From NCBI GenBank assembly GCA_938038645.1, contig CALHTA010000299.1:1-13040 (forward strand): DNA of 13,040 nt, written 5' to 3'. Position numbers and translations under genes: made by a program. How positions within the stretch are numbered: position 1 is the stretch's first letter; each line of letters begins with the position of its first letter. Positions 1-7,794 of this stretch are shown one piece after another. The notes under the pieces are model-generated. The model was not told the DNA's origin, made no database searches, and saw nothing but the letters and a program-made list of their open reading frames with translations. The stretch is from an uncultured Thiotrichaceae bacterium. GTDB lineage: Bacteria; Pseudomonadota; Gammaproteobacteria; Thiotrichales; Thiotrichaceae.

Positions 1-1
1 G

Positions 2-1081
2 CTTGCCCCTAAAGGTTCTGATCGTAAACAATTAGCAGAGGCCATTGCGGCTGAGGCTAAGGGCTGCGTCAGAGCCTTTTTTCATTTGGACTCCGAGCCT
101 AGCAAGGTGAAGGGCAAGCCTATATTTTATCATTTGACACAAGCGTTTGAAGTGCTTGATAAAACAAATCAACCTGTAGCGCACTGTTTGGATGATATTA
201 CAATTCAGAACGCGCTTGAGAAAAAGACCAAGCCAAGAAAGGGCTGGTATCGAATCTTAAGTGACGATGTTCGGTTTTTAAGGCTAACCATGCAACATGC
301 CAACGCAGATGACCCCATTGAGCAGTCTTTGCAAAAGCTCGCAGAGTTATTTGGTGTCGAAGCGGATGCTTCGGAAGGTGGCGTTTATAGGGTCGCTGAT
401 AACACCGGGGCTTCTATTGCACTATCGGCGCCGTTGCCGGGAGAGCGAGAGCGACCGTGTGAGTTGGTGACTATGCCACTTTCAATTGATGATACCGAAT
501 CATTAACAATGCTGTTGAATTGTGCACAGCAATTACAATTTCAAATACCAGAAGAAGGCGCAACGCATTTACATTTTGACGGAAAGCCTTTTGCTGAGGT
601 AAGCACCTTTATTAAAGTCGCTCGGTTCCTGCAGGAATATCGACTGGTGCTTCGTCGTTTGTTGGGAACGAACCTTAATTGCCGACGGATAGGTGATTGG
701 CCAAATGAGTTTTTGGCGTTAATTAAAACGGATGAGCTTCAAGATTGTGATTGGCAGGAGTTTAGGAAACGATTGTCTAAAACCAGCATTAACAAATATT
801 GCGATTTTAATTTGCGAAACCTGATTTATGACATTCCAAATAAGCATACTCTTGAGATACGGATACTTCCTTCGACTCTAGATTCAGAATACATCTATCG
901 TGCAGTGCGACTCTTTCGGGCAATTTTCGCTTATCTCTCGATTTTACCAAGGGTGCCGTATGTTACGGCTCGTGAGCCTGACCTTGTAAGCGTCGAGGGG
1001 TTGTTTGAAAAACTTGCCTTAACAAGTAATGACGAAGACGTTTGGCGAGAAGAATATCTAGGCCGTCATCAATCCAGTTAA
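2..1081 (+). CDS. Putative amidoligase-family protein (Amidoligase_2), 5' end outside the window
   Basis: The frame is open from base 2 with no stop, so the true start lies to the left and 359 residues are visible. The visible N-terminus (LAPKGSDRKQLAEAIAAEA, then a stretch ending SEPSKVKGKPIFYHLTQAF) and the later GWYRILSDDVRFLRL match my recollection of the putative amidoligase family, a branch of the carboxylate-amine ligase / glutamine-synthetase-like fold. Family members are predicted to form amide bonds between carboxylates and amines, often on peptides or cell-surface molecules, but the substrate here is unknown. The TTG at 86 is an internal leucine, since the family-like sequence continues upstream of it. 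The C-terminus (EEYLGRHQSS) looks natural. No signal peptide or membrane segment is seen in the visible part. The next gene starts about 200 bp on, so a shared transcript is uncertain. The family call is from recalled motifs, without alignment. Confidence 0.7.
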   Translation, partial: LAPKGSDRKQLAEAIAAEAKGCVRAFFHLDSEPSKVKGKPIFYHLTQAFEVLDKTNQPVAHCLDDITIQNALEKKTKPRKGWYRILSDDVRFLRLTMQHANADDPIEQSLQKLAELFGVEADASEGGVYRVADNTGASIALSAPLPGERERPCELVTMPLSIDDTESLTMLLNCAQQLQFQIPEEGATHLHFDGKPFAEVSTFIKVARFLQEYRLVLRRLLGTNLNCRRIGDWPNEFLALIKTDELQDCDWQEFRKRLSKTSINKYCDFNLRNLIYDIPNKHTLEIRILPSTLDSEYIYRAVRLFRAIFAYLSILPRVPYVTAREPDLVSVEGLFEKLALTSNDEDVWREEYLGRHQSS

Positions 1082-1269
1082 ATAGGTATTGCTGAGTATT
1101 TTCCTTGTTCGCCCAAATCTAAAGTAAATCATACCTACTCTGCAGGAATTAAGCGAATAGCTACGCTTTATTGGCTAGATGCTGCGTTAATGCGTCATAT
1201 TAAGAGTGAATCATCAGCTTTTCTAAACGGATTATTCGCTAAAATTCTCCTATCAAACAATACTGATTC

Positions 1270-1273
1270 GGAG
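1270..1273 (+). promoter_or_regulatory. Ribosome binding site that fixes the HPPD-like start at 1280
   Basis: GGAG lies 6 bp before the ATG at 1280. The in-frame ATG at 1190 has no such site, and its extra 30 residues are not part of the VOC fold. An AT-rich TAAAAT at 1240-1245 could be a -10 element for this gene but has no good -35 partner. The rest of 1082-1279 shows nothing recognisable. Confidence 0.65.
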
Positions 1274-1279
1274 AAAATT

Positions 1280-1906
1280 ATGTCTCATTTAAAAAAAGTT
1301 GATCATATTTCATACGCTTGTGAAAAGGGCAGCATTGAAAAGTGGGCTTGGTTTCATATTGAGGTTGAGGGTGGAACCTTAATTAAACGAATTGACGATG
1401 TTCGTCCAGATGACCCTGATAGCAGCATGAAAATTTGGTGTATCGACTTTGGTGATTTCGGTATTGCATTAATTGAAGGAATTGATCGTGCGCAAAAATC
1501 ACAGGTGACTAACTTCGTCGATAAGCATGGCGATCACTCCTGTCAGCATGTCGCTTATGATTGTCACAACCTAGACAAGTTTCAGGAGCATATGATCGAA
1601 ATGGGTGGTCACCCTCGTGGCTCAACGTTAGTAAGGGATGACGGTTTTGGGATATTGAAGCAAATGTTTGCTAAAGGATATGCATCAGGTCATGCTGGAG
1701 AGGCAACTTTTCCAGAATATTGTCAGCGTCCTAGTACGGCGGATGAAGCAGCGGAAATAAACATAACTTTTTCGAATGAGGCGGGTGAGGGTTTTTATAA
1801 TCAGGTTCAGGAAGCCATAGACTCAGGTGATGAGCAGCCGTTTTTTGACTTTTCAAAAATGCCCGCGACTTGGGAAGTACCGGTGGAACATACACAGGGT
1901 ATTTAG
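1280..1906 (+). CDS. VOC-superfamily protein resembling the C-terminal (catalytic) half of 4-hydroxyphenylpyruvate dioxygenase
   Basis: A 208-residue protein starting at the ATG with GGAG upstream. It reads as two VOC (beta-alpha-beta3) modules. VDHISYA (H9) opens the first. KSQVTNFVDKHG followed by CQHVAYD (H90) matches the HPPD pattern KSQI-x-EFL...GVQHIAL. LKQMFAKGY matches LLQIFTKP, and TFPEYCQR (E146) matches the FFEIIQR segment that carries the metal-binding Glu. H9, H90 and E146 therefore line up with the Fe(II) facial triad of HPPD and hydroxymandelate synthase. Those enzymes decarboxylate an aryl 2-oxo acid with O2 and are about 350-380 residues, so this protein lacks their N-terminal half. 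It is presumably cytoplasmic. The aminotransferase 105 bp downstream could supply a 2-oxo acid. Oxygenase activity is an inference; another VOC reaction (isomerase, lyase, extradiol cleavage) remains possible. The VOC family call is firm, the HPPD relation good, the substrate unknown. Confidence 0.72.
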   Translation: MSHLKKVDHISYACEKGSIEKWAWFHIEVEGGTLIKRIDDVRPDDPDSSMKIWCIDFGDFGIALIEGIDRAQKSQVTNFVDKHGDHSCQHVAYDCHNLDKFQEHMIEMGGHPRGSTLVRDDGFGILKQMFAKGYASGHAGEATFPEYCQRPSTADEAAEINITFSNEAGEGFYNQVQEAIDSGDEQPFFDFSKMPATWEVPVEHTQGI

Positions 1907-1946
1907 TCCAACTTCTTCGTTAGATTACTCCTCTGAGATCTGAATT

Positions 1947-1988
1947 TGTGATTGAGAAACAACGTTTTTACGTATAATCTCAATCACA
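1947..1988 (+). promoter_or_regulatory. Promoter of the aminotransferase gene inside a 42-bp nested inverted repeat (candidate operator)
   Basis: The outer arms TGTGATTGAGA (1947-1957) and TCTCAATCACA (1978-1988) are perfect reverse complements over 11 bp. Two ACGT palindromes (1962-1965 and 1970-1973) are placed symmetrically around the same centre, 1967.5. TTGAGA (1952-1957) and TATAAT (1973-1978) can serve as -35 and -10, but the spacer is only 15 bp, shorter than ideal. Transcription would begin near 1985, giving a leader of about 27 nt before the ATG at 2012. Because the arms overlap the promoter and mostly precede the expected start, this suits protein binding better than an RNA hairpin. 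The regulator is unknown. Confidence 0.55.
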
Positions 1989-2011
1989 CATTTCACAAAG
2001 AGTTTGTACCC

Positions 2012-3196
2012 ATGTTTGAGTCCTTAAGTTCACCAAAGCCTGATGCGATTCTCGCTCAGATGGCACCCTTTAAAGATGACCCTCGCGCCGACAAGATGAA
2101 TCTTGGCATAGGCGTTTACATGGATGATAAGGGGAAAACGATAATCCCTGGCGTAGTCAAATTAGCCGAGCAACTTTTGCTGGATTCTGAAGAAAGCAAA
2201 ACCTATGTTGGGCTTGCTGGAAACCTCTCTTACAACGAAGCGATGAAAGAAATTGTATTTGCTGACTCAGCGCCTGAAGGTCGAGTTTATGGCATGCAAG
2301 CGCCCGGCGGCAGTGGTGCGCTTTCAGTCCTCGCTAAATTGATGGAGCGCATGCGGCCGAATGCAAAGATTTGGCTAAGTACGCCAACATGGCCCAACCA
2401 TGCCGCATTGCTTTCAACTGGCAATATCGAAATTGGCGAGTATCCTTATTTTGACCCTGAGACTTGTTCAGTAGATTTCCCGGCGATGGCTGCAAAGTTA
2501 CGCACGATGGGTCCTGATGACGTTGTGATATTACATGGCTGCTGCCACAACCCAACGGGCGCTAACCTAACGAATGAGCAATGGGATGAAGTGGCTGAGA
2601 TTGTTAAAGAGACAGGACTACTTCCATTCTTTGATATCGCTTACCAAGGTTTTGGTGATGGTTTAGACGAAGATGCGTATAGCGTTCGTAAATTCGCCAG
2701 TACCGTTGATGAGATGTTGGTTGCAGTCTCTTGTTCCAAAAACTTTGGTATCTACCGCGACCGTGTGGGTTGTGCTTTTGCTATGGGCGCTAATGCTGAA
2801 ACTGCATCGATTGCTTACGCCAATATGCAGAACATAGCGCGCGGTATTTATTCTATGCCACCTGATCATGGTGCGTCGGTTGTCAGTATTATCTGGAATG
2901 ATGATGCACTGAAAGCGCAGTGGAAATCTGAGTTAGCCGTAATGTCAAATCGAATGACTTCGCTGCGTACAAAGTTAGCTGATAGCTTCCGTGAGCAAAG
3001 CGGAACCAATAAGTTTGATTTCATTGGTGTGCATCGAGGCATGTTTTCATTATTGGGGCTTACCCCTGAGCAGGTAGATAAAATTAAGAAAGATCATGGT
3101 ATTTACATGATCTCTGATAGTCGGATTAATGTGGCGGGCGTGCAGGAAGCAAATATTGAAAGACTAGTCAAAGCAGTATTAGCTGTTTCGGCTTAA
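2012..3196 (+). CDS. Class I aspartate/aromatic amino acid aminotransferase (AspC/TyrB family)
   Basis: A 394-residue PLP enzyme, close to the roughly 396 residues of AspC and TyrB. It transfers an amino group between aspartate, glutamate or aromatic amino acids and 2-oxoglutarate or oxaloacetate, in the cytoplasm. The family opening (MFESLSS...PDAILAQM..FKDDPRADKMNLGIGVY) is clear. N180 in CHNPTGAN, D208 and Y211 in FDIAYQGFG, and the Schiff-base lysine K243 in SCSKNFGIYRDRVG are all present. R277 (RGIYSMPPDHGA) and R371 (DSRINVAG) correspond to the two substrate-carboxylate arginines. The K243-to-R371 distance of 128 equals the family's K258-R386 spacing. I chose the ATG at 2012 because the protein then begins exactly where the family does, with AAAGAG about 10 bp upstream; the in-frame TTG at 1952 lies in the promoter dyad. 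Motifs alone do not separate aspartate from aromatic preference, but the HPPD-like neighbour favours aromatic substrates. Confidence 0.9.
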   Translation: MFESLSSPKPDAILAQMAPFKDDPRADKMNLGIGVYMDDKGKTIIPGVVKLAEQLLLDSEESKTYVGLAGNLSYNEAMKEIVFADSAPEGRVYGMQAPGGSGALSVLAKLMERMRPNAKIWLSTPTWPNHAALLSTGNIEIGEYPYFDPETCSVDFPAMAAKLRTMGPDDVVILHGCCHNPTGANLTNEQWDEVAEIVKETGLLPFFDIAYQGFGDGLDEDAYSVRKFASTVDEMLVAVSCSKNFGIYRDRVGCAFAMGANAETASIAYANMQNIARGIYSMPPDHGASVVSIIWNDDALKAQWKSELAVMSNRMTSLRTKLADSFREQSGTNKFDFIGVHRGMFSLLGLTPEQVDKIKKDHGIYMISDSRINVAGVQEANIERLVKAVLAVSA

Positions 3197-3213
3197 AGCC
3201 TGACCTCCGTTTC

Positions 3214-3254
3214 GGGGCTGATAACATGACTCGCTGCATCATGTTTTCAGCCCC
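3214..3254 (+). terminator. Strong hairpin after the aminotransferase gene, probable transcription end
   Basis: Arms GGGGCTGATAACATGA (3214-3229) and TCATGTTTTCAGCCCC (3239-3254) pair over 16 positions with one T-T mismatch, around a 9-nt loop. The hairpin begins 17 bp after the stop codon. The downstream tract is only loosely T-rich (TTCATTATTAATATT), so it is not a textbook intrinsic terminator. It may instead be a 3'-end stabilising hairpin. Confidence 0.6.
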
Positions 3255-3322
3255 TTCATTATTAATATTATAAAGCAGTTTATGGCCATTTATCGGTTGC
3301 GAATTATTTACTATCGCCGAAC

Positions 3323-3331
3323 TGATAAAAT
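3323..3331 (+). promoter_or_regulatory. Candidate extended -10 promoter for the GH9-SGNH gene
   Basis: TGATAAAAT contains TAAAAT (5 of 6 consensus bases) preceded by TGN, an extended -10 arrangement. No good -35 lies at 16-18 bp; TTGCGA at 3297-3302 is 23 bp away. Transcription would start about 35 bp before the ATG at 3373. TATAAA at 3341-3346 is an alternative -10, also without a -35. Confidence 0.35.
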
Positions 3332-3372
3332 AGACGACATTATAAAAATAAAAACCGGCTAGGCTTATTGCT

Positions 3373-5985
3373 ATGATACGAGTTCTCTTTCGCTTTGTTT
3401 TGAAGCGCAATATCTTATTGAAATTCTTCTCCTTTTTGGCTCTGTCGTTTATCGTGCCAGTATCATTGGCCAATGCTAGCGAGCCAGCCATCGTGTTTAA
3501 TCAGGCGGGTTATCTCACAGAGTGGCCGAAACGAGCGCTGCTAATTAATAAGCCTCAAATCAGTATCGTGACATTAAGAGATGCTGAAAGTGATGCGCTG
3601 ATCATGATGATTAAACCTAAAGAGCTGGGGTTTTCAGACTTAGATTCGACTGAAGTTGAAGGCCAAGTATTAGATTTTTCTAACATTGATCGAGAGGGGC
3701 TTTATTATTTAGAAGGTGGAGACCTTCGAACGCCAAACTTTAGCATTGGCAAAACGGTGTACAAGGAAGCGACTCGTTTACTTTTGCGCAGTTATTACCT
3801 GCAGCGTTGTGGTGTTGAATTGTTGGACCCTGAAACGGGATTGTCGCATGAGGCCTGCCATCTTAACGATGGTGTTTATGCGCGCGATGACAAGGTTAAT
3901 AAAGAAGGCTTGCCTCGTGATGCTGCCGGTGGTTGGCATGATGCGGGTGACTATGGCAAATACATAGCGCCTGCCACGGTCACTGTTAATCGACTACTAA
4001 GCCTTTATTTGATGGCCCCAGAGCGTTATCCCGATGGTGCATTGAGTACACCAGAGTCTGGCAATGGCATATCCGATTTACTGGATGAAGTTAAAGTTGA
4101 GTTGGATTGGATGTTGCGAATGCAGCGTGCTGATGGTGCTATTTACCGAAAATTATCGGGTGCAAAGTGGCCAAAAGTCATCTCGCCGGAAGCCGATACA
4201 CAGCCTCGTTTTATTTATGGTGTTTCATCGCCTGAGACGGGTAAATTTATCTCGAGCATGGCGATTGCATATCGAGCTTATAAAGATATTAATAACGATC
4301 TTGCTAACACTTACCTCGCGGCTGCAAAGAAATCTTGGGTTTGGTTGCAGCAACAACCAGAGCAAACGATTGATTGGCAAAAGTCCGATGACTCTGGTTC
4401 AGGCCCTTATATGGCCTCTGAAGCAGATACAGAAGTACAGCTGGATATTGATCGAGACGACCGTCTCACTGCGGCGTTAGAGCTCTATTTAGCCACGGGC
4501 GAAGCGATATATCGTGACTTTATTTTAGCAAACGAGCCTAACGAAGTTTATTCATTATATGAATGGAAAGATGCTTCTTCACTGTCGCTTTGGCATCTCA
4601 TGCAATTTGATAAATCTGATGACCTAGTTGATATTCGAAATGATATAAAATCTAAGTTGTTACAAAGGGCAGATCGTTTACTGCAACAAATACAAACTTC
4701 AGCGTTTAATGTGGCAAACGATCGCATTATTTGGGGCTCTAATAAAATGACTGCTGAGGAGGGCATAACACTGGCTCACGCTTGGTATTTAACAGGGGAA
4801 AAACAATACCTTGAAGGTGCTTTGGACCAGCTGGATTTTTTGCTGGGTAAGAACCCATTCAATATGTCATTTGTTACGGCAGTTGGCCATAAGGCTGTTC
4901 AAAACCCGGTTCATATCTTTGGTCGGTCAGTTAAAAAGACGTTGCCAGGGTTGATGGTGGGAGGTCCAAATAACCTCGCTCAGGACGGTATCGCGCCTAA
5001 GAACAAAGGATTAATGAGCTACGTTGATAATGAGCGAGCTTACTCCGTTAACGAATATGCGATCGATTACAACGCTTCTTTAATTGGCCTGCTTGAAATG
5101 CTGGCTATTTATAAAGATGAAGTTGAAAAGCAGGGCTATGTACCTGCCGTTGACTTGGATGAGTCGACTATTAATAGCCCTGTTGCGGATGTAGAGTCTG
5201 ATTTTGAAAAACCAGTGGCTTTAGTGAACACCGCCAATAAAGCTGCTTTAGACGCCAAAGCACTGAGCATCTCTGAAGAAAACATTCTCGAAAAAGTTTT
5301 GTTTATTGGAAATAGCTTTACCTATTACAACAACAGTTTGCACTACCACGTAGAGCAGTTGCGACGTAATACCATGAGTACAAAAGCTTTTGCTCCCTAC
5401 AATTTCCGCGCGGCGACAATTGCAGGAGGATACTGGTATGAGCAAATGGCCAATGCTGATCATCTAACGGAAGGTAAGGCATGGGATGCTGTGATTCTAC
5501 AAGGGCATAGCACTGAAGCCATTGATGAAGACAAGAGAGGGATTTTTCTCGATAGCCTCAAAGACTCACGAGACCTGTTGTTAAAGCGCGGCATCAAACC
5601 ATTCTTATTTATGACTTGGGCCTATCAACATAAGCCAGAAATGATTGAGCAACTAGAGTCGAGTTATAAAGAATTGGCAGCCGCTCTTAAGATAGATCTA
5701 GTCGCTGTCGGTAGCGCCTTCCATAGATCGCTTAGTTTACGCCCAGAATTAAAATTGCACGCAACCGATGGTATTCATCCTAGCCGAGCGGGAACGTATT
5801 TAGCCGCCTGTGTTTTCTATGCATCACTGTATAAAGAAACGCCAGTTGGACTTGCTTATGATATGGGTTTACCAAAAGAAACTAGCCGCTTTTTACAAAC
5901 AGTCGCTGCGGATATAGCAATGAAAGATTCAACAGATGCAGCGACTTTACTCAGTGCGAAAGTGACTAGGGTTGATGTTGAATAA
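3373..5985 (+). CDS. Secreted GH9 glycoside hydrolase fused to a C-terminal SGNH/GDSL hydrolase
   Basis: An 870-residue, apparently bifunctional enzyme. Residues 1-35 form a signal peptide (RFVLKRNILLKFF, a hydrophobic core, cleavage after ANA). About 38-128 is the Ig-like CelD_N domain (IVFNQAGYLTEWPKRALL). About 131-575 is the GH9 barrel: GGWHDAGDYGKY holds D190 and D193 (catalytic base pair), the FVTAVGHKAVQNPVH signature holds H514, and YSVNEYAIDYNASL holds the acid E561. A linker of about 65 residues leads to an SGNH domain (about 642-860): VLFIGNSFTYYN with nucleophile S648, a block around ILQGHS, and DGIHPS with D799 and H802. GH9 enzymes hydrolyse beta-1,4-glucans and related glycans. 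SGNH enzymes are mostly esterases or deacetylases, so the fusion may cut an acylated polysaccharide; substrate unproven. No carbohydrate-binding module is seen. The ribosome binding site before 3373 is weak (TAGG). The 3' end overlaps the convergent DUF255 gene by 20 bp. Confidence 0.88.
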   Translation: MIRVLFRFVLKRNILLKFFSFLALSFIVPVSLANASEPAIVFNQAGYLTEWPKRALLINKPQISIVTLRDAESDALIMMIKPKELGFSDLDSTEVEGQVLDFSNIDREGLYYLEGGDLRTPNFSIGKTVYKEATRLLLRSYYLQRCGVELLDPETGLSHEACHLNDGVYARDDKVNKEGLPRDAAGGWHDAGDYGKYIAPATVTVNRLLSLYLMAPERYPDGALSTPESGNGISDLLDEVKVELDWMLRMQRADGAIYRKLSGAKWPKVISPEADTQPRFIYGVSSPETGKFISSMAIAYRAYKDINNDLANTYLAAAKKSWVWLQQQPEQTIDWQKSDDSGSGPYMASEADTEVQLDIDRDDRLTAALELYLATGEAIYRDFILANEPNEVYSLYEWKDASSLSLWHLMQFDKSDDLVDIRNDIKSKLLQRADRLLQQIQTSAFNVANDRIIWGSNKMTAEEGITLAHAWYLTGEKQYLEGALDQLDFLLGKNPFNMSFVTAVGHKAVQNPVHIFGRSVKKTLPGLMVGGPNNLAQDGIAPKNKGLMSYVDNERAYSVNEYAIDYNASLIGLLEMLAIYKDEVEKQGYVPAVDLDESTINSPVADVESDFEKPVALVNTANKAALDAKALSISEENILEKVLFIGNSFTYYNNSLHYHVEQLRRNTMSTKAFAPYNFRAATIAGGYWYEQMANADHLTEGKAWDAVILQGHSTEAIDEDKRGIFLDSLKDSRDLLLKRGIKPFLFMTWAYQHKPEMIEQLESSYKELAAALKIDLVAVGSAFHRSLSLRPELKLHATDGIHPSRAGTYLAACVFYASLYKETPVGLAYDMGLPKETSRFLQTVAADIAMKDSTDAATLLSAKVTRVDVE

Positions 5986-7786
5986 CCTTCGTCGTCAAAG
6001 AGAATGCAATCAGTGAAGCGTAGGCATAAGGATCCACATTAATTGAACGATTACTTGTAGAGATAACACTGAGAATGCGTTTTTTCATAAGCTCGCCGCC
6101 TAGCTTTTCTGAAGCTTCGAGAAGCAAAGTTTCAGGTGACGTGATCGGTGTATCTGCGATATGACTTTGTGCAACCGCATTGGGCAATAATGGGTTACTG
6201 GATTCATGCCATGTCATCTCTCGGTAAAACAGTTTCCAAGCCTGATCAACAATAGCCGCTGCGATAGCCGCATATCTTGGCTGCTTACTTGCTTCTGACC
6301 ACGCTAACAAACCATTGGCGACAGCCGCATAGTCTAATAATGTGCCCGCTTGGTTAGAGGCTGCAGAGCGTTTCAGCTGTTTGCCATCCCAAAGTTCCAA
6401 AAGAAAAGCTGAAAGCTGGTTACCGGTTTTCAGGTATTTCGATTGATAAGGCAGTGCTTCAGCAAACGCACTTAACGCTAAGCCATTCCAGCTAGCCAGT
6501 TGTTTGTCATCTCGGGGAAGTTGGCGGGATGATGAGCGATGTTTTAGGAGTTTACTGCGGATGCTATTGAGTCGATTGCTCGTTTCAGTAACGGATAGAT
6601 TCGCGGCCTTAGCCAAAGATTCTACCGACTCATTGGAAGTGGGTAAATTTCCAAAAGAAAAGTCATTTTCGCGATCTAAATCCCACGCTGCAAAAGCTAG
6701 CGAGGCGTCTTGCTTACCCAGTTTTTTAGTGAGCTCTTCAGTAGTCCATAGATAATAAGCACCTTCATTTCCATCTTCATCGACGGCGGATAGGCTAGCA
6801 ATAAACGCTTTTCCCCCTTTCATTGAGCGGCTCAAAAAATCTAGCGTTTCTAAAGCGATTGCTCTGTAGTGGGGCTCATTAAAATAGTCGGCAGCTTTGA
6901 GTAGCAAGATTGGCATTTGCGCATTAGTGTAAAGCATCTTTTCAAAATGTGGTGTAAGCCAGCCTGGATCGATAGTGTATCGGAAGAAGCCACCGCCAAT
7001 GGCATCATGCAAACCCTTGCTAATGATTGCATCTAGTGTCAGTCGCAAGAACTCATCAATTTCAGGGTCAGGTTTTATAGCATTTACCGTTAGAAGGGCA
7101 CTAAGCTGTGGAATGTTAGGGAATTTTTTATTGCCAAAGCCCCCCTGCAAATCGTCAGCTTGTTCCATCGTCTTTTTAAGAAACTCTGCTCTACGACTGC
7201 CTATTGAGTGTTCTTTAGTTGTAAGCTCAAGTACCCCCAGCATTCCTTTTAGTTGATGGCTAAGATCTTTGGCTTTGCCCTTTATCAAATCAGGGTCATC
7301 TTTCCAACGCTTACCAATAGTTTGTAATACCCCATGAAAGTGATCACGTGGCATGTAAGTACCGCCGACTAGGGGATAGCCCTCAGGCGTGATAAAGACA
7401 TTCAGGGGCCAGCCAGCTATTCCGTTGGTAACTGATACGAACTCTATGAGTCGCTTATCCAATACTGGATTTAGCTCGCGATCGACTTTAACGGGTATGT
7501 AGTTTTCATTAAGCTGTTTTGCAACATCTTTGTCGAGAAAGCTTTCTTTATGCATGACATGACACCAATGACAAGCGAAGTAGCCAATGGATACATAGAG
7601 CAATTTATTTTCTTTGCGGGCTTTTTCTAGCGCCTCTTCTCCCCAACTAGACCACTGAATTGGGTCTTTACCGTGCATAGCAAGATAGGGAGAATGATGA
7701 CCTTCAAGGTCATTGGCTAGAACGGCTTGGCCGAATAGTGTGGAGCTGAGGAGGAGGGCAGCAACCAGGTTTTTTGAAAAGTGCAT
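5966..7786 (-). CDS. Periplasmic DUF255/YyaL-like protein (thioredoxin-fold domain plus alpha/alpha barrel)
   Basis: A 606-residue protein of the YyaL/SPATA20 family. Residues 1-24 are a signal peptide (hydrophobic LVAALLLSSTLFG, cleavage after VLA), placing it in the periplasm. About 25-185 is the DUF255 thioredoxin-fold domain: HHSPYL..HGKDPIQW, the CxxC at C72-H-W-C75, then GIAGWPLNVFITPEGYPLVG. The remainder is the six-hairpin barrel region with the family landmarks GGGFFRYTIDPGWLTPHFEKML, DEDGNEGAYYLWTTEEL and DDKQLASWNGLALSAFAEA. The biochemical role of this family is not settled, and thiol redox is an inference from the CxxC. Typical members that I recall are cytoplasmic and near 670-700 residues, so the signal peptide and shorter C-terminus are notable. 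I prefer the ATG at 7786 to the TTG directly before it. It lies 72 bp downstream of the copper chaperone gene with no terminator between, so co-transcription is likely. Confidence 0.85.
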   Translation of the reverse strand: MHFSKNLVAALLLSSTLFGQAVLANDLEGHHSPYLAMHGKDPIQWSSWGEEALEKARKENKLLYVSIGYFACHWCHVMHKESFLDKDVAKQLNENYIPVKVDRELNPVLDKRLIEFVSVTNGIAGWPLNVFITPEGYPLVGGTYMPRDHFHGVLQTIGKRWKDDPDLIKGKAKDLSHQLKGMLGVLELTTKEHSIGSRRAEFLKKTMEQADDLQGGFGNKKFPNIPQLSALLTVNAIKPDPEIDEFLRLTLDAIISKGLHDAIGGGFFRYTIDPGWLTPHFEKMLYTNAQMPILLLKAADYFNEPHYRAIALETLDFLSRSMKGGKAFIASLSAVDEDGNEGAYYLWTTEELTKKLGKQDASLAFAAWDLDRENDFSFGNLPTSNESVESLAKAANLSVTETSNRLNSIRSKLLKHRSSSRQLPRDDKQLASWNGLALSAFAEALPYQSKYLKTGNQLSAFLLELWDGKQLKRSAASNQAGTLLDYAAVANGLLAWSEASKQPRYAAIAAAIVDQAWKLFYREMTWHESSNPLLPNAVAQSHIADTPITSPETLLLEASEKLGGELMKKRILSVISTSNRSINVDPYAYASLIAFSLTTKVIQHQP

Positions 7787-7794
7787 CAATGAGG

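Noticed and set aside
1190..1279. N-terminal extension of the HPPD-like protein from an ATG at 1190
   Set aside because: It lacks a ribosome binding site, and the extra residues do not fit the VOC fold; GGAG precedes the ATG at 1280.
1947..1988. CRP site, because TGTGA and TCACA are both present
   Set aside because: CRP sites have 6 bp between these half-sites; here they are 32 bp apart.
2334..2869. Antisense open frames within the aminotransferase gene
   Set aside because: The sense strand encodes a complete enzyme with all catalytic residues; the antisense frames show no domain or start signal.
3168..3491. Minus-strand frame of 107 codons across the aminotransferase end and the GH9 signal peptide
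   Set aside because: It crosses the hairpin and promoter region, overlaps two well supported genes and has no recognisable domain.
4064..4480. Second plus-strand frame of 138 codons inside the GH9 gene
   Set aside because: It lies in the GH9 catalytic domain in another frame, has no ribosome binding site, and its composition is unlike a real protein.
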